Assembly: GCA_004335835.1 (NCBI GenBank)
Contig: RWJK01001965.1
Span: 1-42,907, forward strand
From: Scenedesmus sp. ARA3
Taxonomy: Eukaryota; Chlorophyta; Chlorophyceae; Sphaeropleales; Scenedesmaceae
DNA length: 42,907 bases
Reading direction: 5' to 3'
Part shown: piece by piece, positions 32,479-42,907 of the stretch
How the letters are laid out: every line of letters starts with the position of its first letter
Numbering within the stretch: position 1 is the first letter of the stretch
The notes under the pieces: generated by a model
Told to the model about the DNA's origin: nothing
What the model saw: only the letters and a program-made list of their open reading frames with translations
Database searches by the model: none
Translations under genes and position numbers: made by a program

Positions 32479-33710
32479 ATGCGGGGCGTTTGGCAACCCC
32501 GGCTGCCTGCAGGGGCGAGTGCCATCGCTATGGCGCTCTGCATGCTGCACGCCTGTGGCGCTTTGGCTCAGACTGCCGAGCCCAACCACTACTGGAAGAC
32601 ATGTGACGTGCCTTACTGCTCAAGGTGAAGCACAGAACAGCCCAGTCGGGGTGCTGGCAGAAGTTGACAGCGTCCGTGTTGCTAATCAACCGCTGTCATG
32701 ATTGACAAAATAGCCACGAGCGCGCAGCAGCTGCGTAAACAAAACATGGAATTGTTCCTGTTATGCATGAGAGTACACTCCAGCCGCATCGTCCAAAGGT
32801 TCCATGTCCGCCGCTTCTAGGCGACACGTTGCAGCAACCCGAAACTTGCCCTGCTGACCGTGTGCATCTGCACATTGCCTTTGCTGTCTCTTTTTTTCAT
32901 ACCTGCAGCTGCTTCAGTGGCGGATCCAGGTCTCTGCTGGCCGCTGCCTCCCCCATGAGGCACTGCTACAAGTTCAAGAACCAGTACTGGTTCACTAGTG
33001 CTCATCCTGCCAGGCACCATACCATCGATGGTTGTTTACCCAGGGCACGATGCATCGTTTACATGATGCAGCCACCAGGTGTGACCAAATCACCATGCAA
33101 GACCTGCCAAATCACCCTGCAAGTCTGGGCGCCGTCGTTCTTATGCAGATGCTGTGGTGAGGTCTGCTGCAATCATTCTCCTGCACACTTACGTGGTTTT
33201 TTGCACATTTGTTGCCTCAATCTCTGCAGGCTGTTCGGATGGCTTCTTCAGCGACTGCCTGAAGGACTTCCACAGCTACTACACACCTCCAAAGGGCGGC
33301 GCCTCCCCCATGGGCGCTGCTGAAATCAACGCCTGCTTCAACGACGTCACACCCAGCCTGTCCAAGCTGCCGTCCAACCAACCTGTCCTGCATCAGCTGT
33401 GCGTGCTGGGCAGGCATTGGAGGCAAGGCCAATGCGCGCGTGGCCCCACTGCACAAGGAACACTGTAGGGGCAACAAGGGAGTGGCTGCAAACTACTTCT
33501 GCAGGTGAGGATCGGCCTGCGCCGGGATTTGAACTGCTACTGACAGGGTGCTTTGTGCCACACTGCGTTCTCAACACACCACACTTTGCTGGTGACACAG
33601 CGCGTCTTGTTGACAGTATTCTTGCCGTACAGCGTGCAGCCTGGCCCTGTTGTTGGGTGTAGGACTCTGCTGCTGGAGCAACACACAACAACATGCCCCA
33701 TCAACTGTGC

Positions 33711-33750
<40 letters not shown>

Positions 33751-34484
33751 GTCGTGCCTGCAGCCCCTGCCCTGCTGGGTCAGTGGCTGTGGCAAGCCCT
33801 CTGGGAGTCATCACCAAGTGCACCCCCTGCCCAGGTGAGGCTGCGGATGGAGGTTATCAGGTTGCAGCCAGCGCTGTGTAGATCTGCATTGCCTGGTATA
33901 CAACATTCGTACTTTTCGAAAAGTATAATTCTGTAATGCTTACATGCACATGTGATTGCTATATCAACAGCTTGCTTACAAGTTGCTTACACATACACAG
34001 CTACGCACTGAAACTGCACGTCACCCGAGGTGCCGGTATAAACTTCAGCACTGATCAGGGACGACAGCTGCACAAGAAGAGCACAGCAGCCTGGCTCGGC
34101 CCAGCTGTGCGTTGTGCACACAGCGCTGGACTAGTACGTACTAGTGCGCACTACGTGTACAACATGTACGTACTAGTCCAGTGCTTTGTGCACAACGCAC
34201 AACTGGGCCGAGCCAGGCTGCTGTGCATTTCTTGTACAGGGGCAGCACCCGCCTTGTCATGCTGTTCTGAATTCAATACCAGGCTCGATGCAGTGATTGG
34301 CTGGAAAGCCTGGTTAACAACGTTGTTACTCAGACACTGGACTATTGTTTCCTTTTCAATCTGGCTGGATTCTAACAATTTTGCCATGCTGACTACAGGT
34401 GCTTGTCTGCAAGCAGTCTGCAGTAGCATTATATCCCAAGGTCTGTTAGCAGCCACACGCGTCTGCTGCAGAAAGTGCTGCTGA
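32479..34484 (+). CDS. Small secreted cysteine-rich protein with an apparent 4-bp frameshift
   Basis: Proposed exons: 32479-32624, 32909-32997, 33230-33504, 33764-33834 and, less certain, 34399-34484. Exon 1 codes a signal peptide (start 'MRGVWQPRLPAG', then a hydrophobic stretch ending 'CGALAQTA') and 'HYWKTCDVPYC', which resembles the end of a kringle. Later parts are rich in cysteine; exon 4 codes 'PCPAGS' and 'CTPCP', the spacing of ephrin-receptor-like (GCC2/GCC3) repeats. Phases at junctions 1, 2, 3 and 4 all fit. Within exon 3, however, a duplicated AACC (about 33374-33383) shifts the frame. Before it the reading is 'SKLPSN'; after it the sensible frame is 'CISCACWAGIGGKA'. This is either a true disabling mutation or an assembly error. 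I do not recognise the whole protein. An alternative start is the ATG at 32530. Confidence 0.55.
33712..33750. repeat. CTG microsatellite before exon 4 of the cysteine-rich gene
   Basis: Thirteen CTG units a few bases upstream of the CAG acceptor at 33761-33763. Confidence 0.96.
34068..34239. repeat. Near-perfect 73-bp inverted repeat with 26-base loop
   Basis: Arms 34068-34140 and 34167-34239 are reverse complements with six mismatches, about 92% identity. The arm tops contain the palindrome ACTAGTACGTACTAGT. It lies in the last proposed intron of the cysteine-rich gene and also downstream of the stop of the convergent reductase gene, so RNA from either strand could form the hairpin. Confidence 0.93.
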
Positions 34485-34574
34485 CCTTCTGCTGCTGCTT
34501 GCTCTGTCCATGACACCCTTCGTATTGGATGCTGGAACCTGACAGCATGCATAAGCCGGCGGCACAGCTGCTGC

Positions 34575-36478
34575 TCAGCAAAGCTCCACTGGCCTCACTT
34601 GCTGTGTCAGATGCTGCTGCTGCTGCTGCTGCTGCTTGCCAGGCAGGCTGACCTTCTCCAGGCCTCCACTCAACAGCTCTGCAGAGGCCTTTGGAGTGAC
34701 CTCAGCCACCACAGCAAGCTGCTGCTGGCCCTCCGCTGCTGCTGCTGTTGCTGGCTCCAATCCATTCTCTCCACCCGCCATTGGTGCAGCAGCCCGTGCA
34801 GCAGCCACAGGGTTGACTGCTGCCAGGCCCATGGCTACTACTGAATCTGCTGCTGCTTGCACAGAGTCCTCCAGGGAAATGTAAGAGAAGCCTGGCAGCA
34901 CGCGTGCCAGCTTGCTTGCATCCACCTTGTATGGCTTGTTGTGCATTGCCCTGCGAATATGACAGAGAAAAGCATGAAAACGGCTGCGTTATTGAGCAGC
35001 CTTGATTGAATGAAGCCTAGCAGCAAGCATACCAGCTTGCTTGCCTCCACCTTGCAAGGCTTGTTGTGCATTGCCCTGGGAGTATGACAGAGCAAAGCGT
35101 GGACAATGGCTGCGTCATAGCTCAGCCTTGACAGAATGAAGCCTGGCAGTCCACGCCAGCTTGCTTGCATCCACCTTGTATGGCTTGTTGTGCATGGCCC
35201 TGCTCATCATAACAGGAGGACAGCATGCAGCATTGCCTCAAGCTTCCCATGGTGTTGATGGAAAAGGACGAAATGCATGACGGCTTGTTGTGCATTGCCC
35301 TGCAAGTATGAAGGTGAAAAGCATGAAGATGGCTGCGTCATGCATGAGACATGACAATGAAGAAGCCAGGCAGCACACGTCCCAGCTTCCTTCCGCCGTG
35401 TACGAGTTGTTGTGCATTGCTCTGAGTTTTAAGCGTGACAAGGCGTTGCTAAGCATTGGAAACGGCTGTGGCGCAAAAAGAGGTGAATTGCAGCTCGTCT
35501 GTGTCCACCTTGTTTGGCTTGCAGTGCATCGTCCTGCTTTTTGAACAGGAGTAAGTAGGTGGTGTGAGACACAGTGTTCATAAACACGCTTGCATCAGCG
35601 CTCACTTAAACTTTGGCAGGTCGAAGCCCAGCTTTGCGCTCTTGAACTTTGCCAGGTACATCACCGACCACTCGGGTGCCGTCAGCGGCGGCACCTTGGC
35701 TCCCGGGTATGCTGCCGACAGCAGCCTGGCAATCTGTGGCATGCTGGGCGGGTTGCTGGAAGACATCATGATGTGCCTGCATGCAATGATCAGAATACAG
35801 CAGTGCAGTGATGAGCGAAAGGCGAGACTTTCGGATGTTGCATGCTGGGCCGGTCGCTTGAGGACACCATTATGTGCCTGCGGGATGATAATCAAGATAC
35901 AGCACTGCTGTATGGAGCGGAAGGGGATGTGTGGCATGCTGGGCGGTTTGCTTGAGGACATCATTATGTGCATGCAGGCAATGTAACGGGATACAGCAGA
36001 GCCGCAAGAGTGTGGGAGTATACTTTTCTGCAGCATGTGTTGCAGGAGGTGCTCAGGATACCAGGTGATACAGCAGTTACTGCGCGGCACAGCTGCTTGA
36101 ACACAGTGCTGCTCTGCTGGCCAGCACAGATGTACAGCATAAAGCTGCCTGTTTCTGCCACTTGACATCAGCATGTCAAGCCTGCAGCCGCACCTGCCAG
36201 CAGTCCGCAGATGCCAGCAGCCACATCATCATGCTCTGCAGCAGATGCCTGCCCGCACCTCTCTGAATATGGTTCACAGCAACACAACCACTGTAACAGA
36301 CGCTTCCCAGCACAAACTCGGCACCCCAGGCTGCCTGAGATCCCCGCTCTACACGGTGCATGCCCGTTTGCGCACCTGCCAGCTGCGCCTGGTGTGGCCA
36401 GCAGTCCGCAGATGCCCGCAGCAACATCGTCCAGGTCGACATGGCTCATACTCAAGTTACTGGTCCAGGGGTACCTGC

Positions 36479-36523
<45 letters not shown>

Positions 36524-38761
36524 GCAGCGGCAGCAGCGGCAGCAGCCGTCGGCAGATTGATGGTGAGCTCACACAACATTCAGATATTCGTCATGCGATC
36601 TTCGTAAACAAGCGCAGCGATGGCTGCGTTAAGCAAGTGGGCTATACATGCACGCCTGCAGCAGCGCGGTATGTAGCCGTGCTAGTGCAGCATAGCAGCT
36701 GCCGTGTTGTGTACTACGGTGTCTCTGGCTGGCAGCATGACCAGGAAAGCAACAGCAGCACAATGTGGATGCACCAACATAACATCTGACCGAACTGCAG
36801 CTTGAGAGATGATGTAAGCATGGACAAAGCCGCTCACTTCATGCCGTTCATGTGGTTCACAATTGGCGCCAGCACAGAGATGCTCTGAGCCAGCTTGCGC
36901 GTTGCCACAGGCCCAAACACAATGCCCGGGTTGATGGTCACAAGCTCCCAGCTGCAGCAGCAACAGCAGCACAATCAGGTTAGGTTGGGTACAGGATGAA
37001 CGCAGCGCAACTCCCTACTAAAGCAAGGCACCTTGTAGAATGCAGGCCTGAAAACAGCGTCTGTGTGTGCTGGCTGGCTGTAGTAGGTAGCAGCTGTAAG
37101 CGCACTCTCGCAGGGATGCAGCTGAGACAGACCTAGTGTACAGTAGGGCTGCTCAATCAAACTATCAAAGACAGCAGAGTAGTGAACAGTGAACAACAAT
37201 CACATCAGCACAGTCCATTCTCAGCACTGCTCTCTCACCTCTTGCCCTCCGCCAGCTTGTATGCAAGCCGCTCGCTCTCCCGCTTGCAGTACGCGTATGT
37301 GTTGAGCTGCACACTTTTGTCAAGTGTCCAATCCTCCTCTGTGTACACGTGGTCCCTGCCACGCTCCCACCAGTCCCACATGACAGACACAATGCTGCTG
37401 CACAGCAGCACTTTGCGCATGCTGCCAGCAGCAGTAGCAGCATCTGCAGGGCAGAATATAGTGAGTCGTAGCCGCAGTGGTGCAGTCAATCTCTGCTTTC
37501 AACACCGATGCTAAGATGGCGCAGTGGATACTACAGTGCTTGAGGCAGGTGATCAATGCGCAGCCCACACATTCCCACGTATGTGGGTTTCATACGGGCT
37601 GCAGCAGCAGCACCCATACAGAGGGTCTGCGAGCTCTGCTGCCGCTGCTGCCTTTGCTGCTGCTGCTGTGGCTGCTGTCTTTCCAACAGAAGATGCTAGC
37701 AGCCTGCAGCAGTTGGATGTGCTGCAGTTGCTGGTGGTGATGCTGCTGCTGCTGCTGCTGCTGCTATCCTCCAGTTTGAACAAAAGCACTAGTGCTGTGC
37801 TCACCCAGCACCATCTTGGTGCCCTCCACAGCAGTCTGCACCATCTGCTGCCGCTCCTTCTCATCCTTTGGCTGCAGCAGCTCCACCACTGCGGCCAGGT
37901 GCACCAGCTGATCGCAGCCACGCATTGCTGCTGTAAGGGCATTGGGGTCCGTCACATCGCCGCTGATGACATGCAGCTGCTTGGCTGCACCCGGCAGGCT
38001 CTGCAGGCAGCATTGCAGATCAAGTGAGGGAGCGGCCAAATGTAAGCGGCAGGCTGCAAAGCAGCAGACCACATTGTCTGCTGCGATAACGCAGCTTGCA
38101 GGAGTGTGGCTGACGTGTTGCTGGTGATCTGAGGCAAAGGAGAGGCAGCTTTTCTACGAAATCTGTGTCGATGCTATCATGGTTGGCAGCTAGGTATCCA
38201 TGTAGCGATGATTCTCGAACACATACCTTCAAGTACAGCAGCATGTCTTCAGGGTCTGGCTTGGTTCGTGGCCTTGCCAGCACTTGAACTGTATGTCCAG
38301 CAGCCAGCAGCCTCTCCACAACACGGCTACCTGTAAGCCAGATGCAGCAGCGAAGTGAACACCATATCTGCTGTGGCCAGGCCAGCACAACAGCTGCCAC
38401 TGCGTGCCTTGTCAGCACACCAGCGCATAGGTTCAATCGCACCGATGTAGCCGGTTGCTCCGGTAACAAGTATTTTTTGTTTCACTGCGTTGACCTCTGC
38501 TGGCAGCAGGGGCTTGCGCGCCACGCTGGGTGGTGCGAAAAGAGCCATGGTGGCGCCATTGCTGTTCGCGCCCACCAAGCGCAACGCTCGCCTGCAGCGG
38601 CTGCTGGCAGTACTCTGCAGTTCATCTTCAACGCGTTTTACTCTTTCCGGCGAGCAATGGACTAGTTTGTCCAAGGCCTTGAGCAGTACACCAGTTAGGC
38701 CGCAAGTGCAGCAATCAAACACCACAATAAGCGGCAGGAGAATGATATACCATAGATCCAT
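34575..38761 (-). CDS. NAD(P)-binding reductase/epimerase of the dihydroflavonol-reductase-like (extended SDR) type
   Basis: Minus-strand exons: 38761-38443, 38330-38227, 38000-37805, 37443-37239, 36951-36838, 36474-36376, 35776-35606 and 34950-34575. They give 527 aa, all in phase. The Rossmann motif is 'ILVTGATGYIG' (about 97-107). 'GDVTDPNAL' and 'LVHLAAVV' follow, then serines S222/S223 and the catalytic Y256-A-Y-C-K260, and 'TINPGIVFGP'. This is the order in dihydroflavonol reductase, cinnamoyl-CoA reductase and related oxidoreductases; the substrate cannot be told. The C-terminus adds a low-complexity Ala/Gln-rich tail of about 75 residues. Two starts are possible. The ATG at 38761 adds a hydrophobic N-terminus ('WYIILLPLIVVF') that could anchor or target the protein. 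The ATG at 38548 has an ideal GCCACCATGG context and gives 456 aa. Confidence 0.86.
34950..35540 (-). repeat. Five acceptor-side echoes of the last exon of the reductase gene
   Basis: The real junction is at 34950. Echo junctions are at about 35075, 35199, 35299, 35420 and 35532, spaced 125, 124, 100, 121 and 112 bases. All five keep an AG just before a sequence like 'GGCAATGCACAACAAGCC', while the exon part decays with distance. Confidence 0.92.
35776..35985 (-). repeat. Two acceptor-side echoes of reductase exon 7
   Basis: The exon begins at 35776. One copy has its junction at 35877 and keeps GCAG. A second, near 35970, keeps the exon-like sequence ('SSSKPPSMPH' when read on the minus strand) but has lost the AG at the same place. 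Confidence 0.88.
36180..36376 (-). repeat. Donor-side echo of reductase exon 6
   Basis: The exon ends at 36376 before GTGCGC. A copy coding 'DDVAAGICGLLA' lies at about 36197-36232 and ends before GTGCGG. Confidence 0.88.
36479..36545. repeat. CAG/CGG microsatellite before reductase exon 6
   Basis: About 20 CAG units with CGG interruptions; CTG/CCG in gene sense. It ends within a few bases of the exon 6 acceptor (exon starts at 36474). Confidence 0.95.
37737..37765. repeat. CTG run in reductase intron 3
   Basis: About nine CTG units on the plus strand (CAG in gene sense), close to the donor side of intron 3 (exon 3 ends at 37805). Confidence 0.93.
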
Positions 38762-38986
38762 GGCTGCGAATGACGCTGTCGACGATGTTGCTGTCAGCTT
38801 TTCTCGCTATTCGGAACTGTCCTCGTTCAACGGACTTGTCATGAGGTTCTTGGACAGTTTGGGCCCCTGTTGATCAACGCAGCTCCGTCAAAAACACCAC
38901 ACATCCTTTTGTTTCGTTTCCTACTTTTAGATTGTCTTGCTTTTTTGCGGCACCGCAAAAACGGTTAGGCAAGACACAGCAGAAGC
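38762..38986. promoter_or_regulatory. Short divergent promoter region between reductase and hydrolase genes
   Basis: Only 225 bases separate the outer start codons, 438 if the inner reductase start is used. Both genes must start transcription from this interval. It contains T-rich patches and a repeated 'TTTTGCGG'/'CCGCAAAA' pair around 38943-38961 (TTTTTTGCGG-CA-CCGCAAAAAC), an 8-bp inverted repeat with a 2-base loop. Confidence 0.55.
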
Positions 38987-41900
38987 ATGGGTTGCCCGCT
39001 TACTATGGGCGGCAGCTGCTGCCCCTGGGCGGCAACTGTCGCTATTCTCGCATGCGGGTTAGCCGCTTTGGCTTACCTGCCCCCTTTTGAGCCGGCTGTC
39101 CACGTAGGAGCACCTGCTCGCAGCCAACTGCAAACCGAGGCTACCCAGCCCTTGGACACTCCGGCCTACACCCGGCGTTCTATTGAGTTCCCATGCGTGG
39201 ATGCAACCTGTGAGGCCTGGCTCTACATGCCCAAGGGCTTGCCTGAGGGAGAGCTGCCCCCTGTTGTGGTCATGGCGCATGGCATGGTGCGCTACTGCTG
39301 ATGACGATGATGGTAGGGAGAAACAGCAGCCTTGTGCAGCTGTACAGCATATGTATGTCTTTTTACCTGATTTTGAACGTGTATGATTTTGAACGTGTAT
39401 GAGCAGTCCAGGTGTCTTGACTAGCTGTGGACTTCATCCTGCAACTTTCATGACGTTGTACTGCCAACTGACTTTGCCCTGTTGCTGCTGTTGCTCTTTT
39501 GTAATGCCTTTCACTGCAGGGAGGCCAGAAGGTGGGGCTGATGCGTATCAATAATTTGATTTTCCTGCAGCAGTTACAACAGCAGCAGCCATGCGGGCCA
39601 CTGGATTTGGCGATATCAGACAGTGCAGATCATGCAGCAGGCAGTACAGTGCAACCACCTTGGTCAACAGCAGCAGCTAGTTGCCTGGCCACCTAGCGCC
39701 ACTCTTTTTAGAGCAGTAGTGTGTTTCCTATCACACAGCATACACAGTCTGCAGCAAAAGTAGCGCTATGCAGTGCTGAAGCACAGCCACGCCAGCAGCA
39801 CCTGCCCAGTTGCAGGAACACGCATGTGCGCACTGGCTGTTGCCATGTAACGGGACCACCAACAAACACTGTAGGCCGGTTCCCTGTTGATCAAGAGCTC
39901 CCTCATCACCACTCACGCCATGCAATGGCCGCACGTGTGCTGCCTCGCCCTCTCCTGCAGGACTTCGGCCTGCACAAGTACGCCGAGAACTTTGCACAGA
40001 ACAGCATGGCAGTCTTCGTGTTTGACTACCGTGGCTGGGGAGGCTCAGGCGGCGAGCCCCGCCACTGGCTATCAGCCAAGCGTCACATGGCAGACTGGCG
40101 TGCAGCAATCGCCTATGTGCGCAGCAGCATGGCAGGCAGTGTTGATATCGACAGGCTGTGCTTGTGGGGCAGCAGCTTTGCAGGCGGACATGTACTGGTG
40201 GTGGGCTCAGAGCCAACCATTGCACCGCACATCACTGCCATCGTGTCACAGGTGCGTGCTCTGTTCGCACACAGTATGCGTGGTTCAAGCAAGAATAAGG
40301 CAGGAGGCAAGCGGTGCAGCAAGATGGGTGTGGTAATAGGGCTTATACACTGCTGCAGCGCTGTGCCAGGCCCTGTCCTGCAAGCAGCTTCCCTACCATT
40401 CCTTTCCAGCACTCCGCCTGATGCACCTCAGCACGTGCGCGTGTTCGCCACGAAGCAGCAGCATGGCTCCCTTCCACCCCACCGTATATCACGCACTTGC
40501 CTCACGTGATCATGCCAAGACCAAAAGGCAGGGCTGACTAATTCCTCCTCACATGCATCAAACACACACCACACATGCCCAACCTGCCGCAGGTGCCCAA
40601 CCTGGACGCCGCCGCCAGCACCAAGACCTCCATCAAGCAGCGCGGCGTGCCCAAGTCGCTGCGCATGCTGGCAGCCGGCCTTGTTGACTTGCTGCGCACC
40701 GCTGTGGGCCGCGAGCCGCTGTACCTGCCTCTGGCTGGGCTGCACGGCTCGCTGGCGTTCATGCAGATGACCCCAAGCGAGCTGGAGCGCTACCACGCCA
40801 ACCACCCCAAAAACCCGCAGGTGCGCACTTTGCAGTCTTGTTTTTTGTTTGTTTTATATTGTTGTATCCTGAGAATGCACACTATTGGAAAAAGACTACG
40901 ACAAGTGACAACGGTGGGCCGCGAGCCGCTGTACATGCCGCTAGCTGGGCTGCACGGCTCGCTGGCGTTCATGCAGATGACGCCAAGCGAGCTGGAGCGC
41001 TACCACGCCAACCACCCCAAGAACCCGCAGGTGCGCACTTGCAGTTGTTTCTTTGTTGTTATCTTGTAATGCTTGATCCTGACGGTACACTCTGAACCTG
41101 CGACGCGAATCACGGGCACTACCACGCCAGCCACCCCAAGAACCCACAGGTGCGCACGGGGTAGATTGTGCCATGCTGTTTGCGGTGTCGTCGCGCACTT
41201 GTATGCACTCTTACAAGCCACGCTGCTGTACCACAGTTGGCTATGCTGCTGTACCACAGTTAGCTTCCGCTGCCTGAGGGGAGATGCAACACATGCTGCA
41301 GAGCCAGAAGATTGCTTCTCGGGCACCCCCCATCCCCTGGCCGTTCATCGTGTTGCAATGCACTCTCTTAGCTGCCTTGCTGCTGTCAAAGTTATGCAGC
41401 GCACATCGCCAAAACTGTGGCTGGAAGACCTTGGTGCGCGCAGCACAAACTGCCTTGGTCCTTGTGCTTTCTTGCTTTGTGTTCTGCTCGCTGCTGCACT
41501 TCCACTCCTCGTGCCTCTGGCATTGCTTCTCCATCCATGTCTCAACTCGTGGCTCCTTATCGCCGCTTTGCTGCTGTAAATGCATGCGCTGCACTCCTTC
41601 AGGGTGGCTGGAAGAACCTGGCACGTGCGGCCTACTCTGCCGAGCACGCACTCTTCAAGACCAGCCCCATCAAGCACGTGCACGCCATCACAGCACCAGT
41701 TCTCTACATGGGCGCCGACAAGGACACGCTGTGCCCCATGGACATCATCAAGCGCGCAGTGGCCCTCACACCAAATGCAGAGCTGTATGCGGCTGACTGC
41801 GACCACTTTGAGCTCTTCACGCCGCAGCACATGCCTGGCCTGCAGCAGCGGCAGCTGCAGTTCCTGCTGCAGCACGTGGGGCAGCGCAAGGAGGCGAATG

Positions 41901-41998
41901 CTATGCAGCGGGAGCAGGACGAGGCGGTGGCAATGGCTATGGCTGCTTCGTTTGAGCAGGGTGGGGAGTATGAGGAGGAGGCGGTGGCCATGTCTTAG
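38987..41998 (+). CDS. Alpha/beta hydrolase with N-terminal signal or membrane anchor
   Basis: Exons: 38987-39286, 39520-39531, 39961-40251, 40593-40820 and 41603-41998. They give 1227 nt and 408 aa in phase. Residues 13-32 are hydrophobic and may be a signal peptide or anchor. The fold is shown by 'VVVMAHGMGGQKDFGL' (oxyanion region), 'VFDYRGWGGS', the nucleophile elbow 'LWGSSFAGG' (Ser176), the acid region 'MGADKDTLCP' (Asp316 or Asp318) and His345 in 'CDHFELF'. This resembles serine hydrolases of the dienelactone-hydrolase/acyl-esterase type; the substrate is unknown. Exon 2 is a 12-base microexon (GGAGGCCAGAAG) that completes the 'HGMGGQK' motif, so skipping it would remove four residues next to the active site without a frameshift. 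The C-terminus is acidic (EEEAVAMS). Confidence 0.87.
40820..41149 (+). repeat. Donor-side echoes of hydrolase exon 4
   Basis: The exon ends at 40820 before GTGCGCACTT. A long copy, about 40913-41030, repeats 'LHGSLAFMQMTPSELERYH' and ends before the same GTGCGCACTT. A shorter copy ends at 41149 before GTGCGCAC. Spacings are 210 and 119 bases. Confidence 0.93.
41416..41455 (+). repeat. Echo of hydrolase exon 5 start
   Basis: 'GGCTGGAAGACCTTGGTGCG' here resembles the start of exon 5 at 41603 ('GGTGGCTGGAAGAACCTGGC'). It lacks a clear acceptor at the matching place, so it is a decayed acceptor-side copy. Confidence 0.65.
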
Positions 41999-42848
41999 AG
42001 CAGGCTGGGGGATTGTGTGTGTGTGTCCCTGCGGCAGCACATGCAATTTGCTACAGCAGAGTACGCATGGCATCGCAAGCCTGGTGGTGCTGGTCGGGCT
42101 GTGCATGCTGAGACCAGAATGTGATGCTCGGTTTACTGGATGGCCTGATTGTTTTGCGCTGTGTGCTGCGAACGCTGGTGCTTGTGTGCTGTTGTTGGTC
42201 TGTGTTTTGCAGTTCTGACTGTGTGTGAAGCTGGGAGGCATTGCAGTACCTTGTCGTTTGCATGCAGGTTTTGCATATGTTTGCTGCATGAGGGTTATGC
42301 TGCATGGCCTTGGCTGGAGTGTTCGCACCTTGCTTGCCGCACGTAAGCGGTCACACCTGATGGCATCTTGGCAGCCGGCTATGGGTGGCAGCTCATCCAC
42401 AAGCAGTAGTGCTGACGTGCAGGCGGGGCTGCGAAAATTCTAGCTTTCCAAATGTACTGGAACATGCCCCTTGTACCAATGCTTGGAAGCAGGTGTTGTG
42501 GCTTAGAATGACACTACTTGTATGTGCGAGCGCTTGAGCACAACTTGCATTGGGCTGGCTGTATGATTAGTGTTTGGTGAGTAACAAGGCTGGCAACTGA
42601 TCGTCTTTGAGAACAGAGTGCTTCAACTGCAACTGCTGCATTGGCGCGCTGGTGATTGGCTGCAATGCTCTTTCCCTCGTTAGGCACTGCGTATGACAAG
42701 GGCGCAGTCAGAGCAGTAGTTGACCCAGTAACACTATGCAGATGTACAGCTCACAGCCCCTTCACTGCCCGTCAAGGTTTAAGAGCAATGAATGTGCAGC
42801 TGGCACCGTGTGAAGCACAGTGCCCCATTCAATCGTGTCATGATTGCT

Positions 42849-42907
<59 letters not shown>
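41999..42907. other. 3' flank of the hydrolase gene ending in a (CA)n run
   Basis: About 850 bases with no convincing gene on either strand, followed by about 28 CA units from 42851 to the window end. No clear TGTAA poly(A) signal was found close to the stop. Confidence 0.6.
42851..42907. repeat. (CA)n microsatellite
   Basis: A perfect CA run continues to the last base of the window and so is probably longer than seen. Confidence 0.97.

Noticed and set aside
33516..33545. Possible reverse-strand tRNA T-loop ('TTCAAATCCCGG')
   Set aside because: The flanking bases do not form a T-stem and no anticodon arm or acceptor stem could be folded around it.

Overview
The window looks like nuclear DNA of a green alga. 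Genes are split by many GT-AG introns, the DNA is rich in CTG/CAG runs, plant-type TTTAGGG repeats lie inside one intron, and one gene is a chloroplast flavodiiron protein of the photosynthetic oxygen-reducing type. A chlorophycean close to Scenedesmus-like algae is my best guess, but nothing here fixes the species.

Layout. From 1 to about 19,620 the minus strand carries a cluster of fasciclin (FAS1) genes: one cut by the window start (197-1665), one complete 12-exon gene (3858-9445), one 5'-incomplete copy (11551-13530) next to an assembly gap, and one complete 9-exon gene (15553-19619). All but the incomplete copy begin with a signal peptide exon, so they are probably secreted cell-wall or extracellular-matrix proteins. 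Two 5'-truncated copies of one LINE retrotransposon sit in this cluster. A divergent intergenic region then leads to the plus-strand flavodiiron gene (20702-29073, 15 exons, 649 aa). It has the metallo-beta-lactamase, flavodoxin and flavin-reductase parts and all diiron ligands, which fits FLVB. After 3.4 kb of gene-poor DNA with a 414-bp tandem repeat comes a small secreted cysteine-rich gene (32479-34484, with an apparent 4-bp frameshift). It converges on a minus-strand NAD(P)-binding reductase/epimerase of the dihydroflavonol-reductase type (34575-38761). That gene shares a short divergent promoter with a plus-strand alpha/beta hydrolase (38987-41998). The window ends in a (CA)n run.

All splice models were built by hand from GT/AG sites, reading phase and protein continuity. 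For the complete genes every junction keeps phase.

The most striking pattern is not a gene. Most genes carry short 'echoes' of their own exon-intron junctions. Copies lying upstream of an exon repeat the acceptor and the exon's 5' part. Copies lying downstream repeat the donor and the exon's 3' part. The spacing is usually about 100-140 bp. I count roughly 30 such echoes in at least five genes. They keep many usable splice sites and have partly decayed exon sequence. A 174-bp pogo-like MITE inside one echo array, two long inverted repeats able to form hairpins, and a LINE with a GGTAACT-repeat tail are further points of interest.
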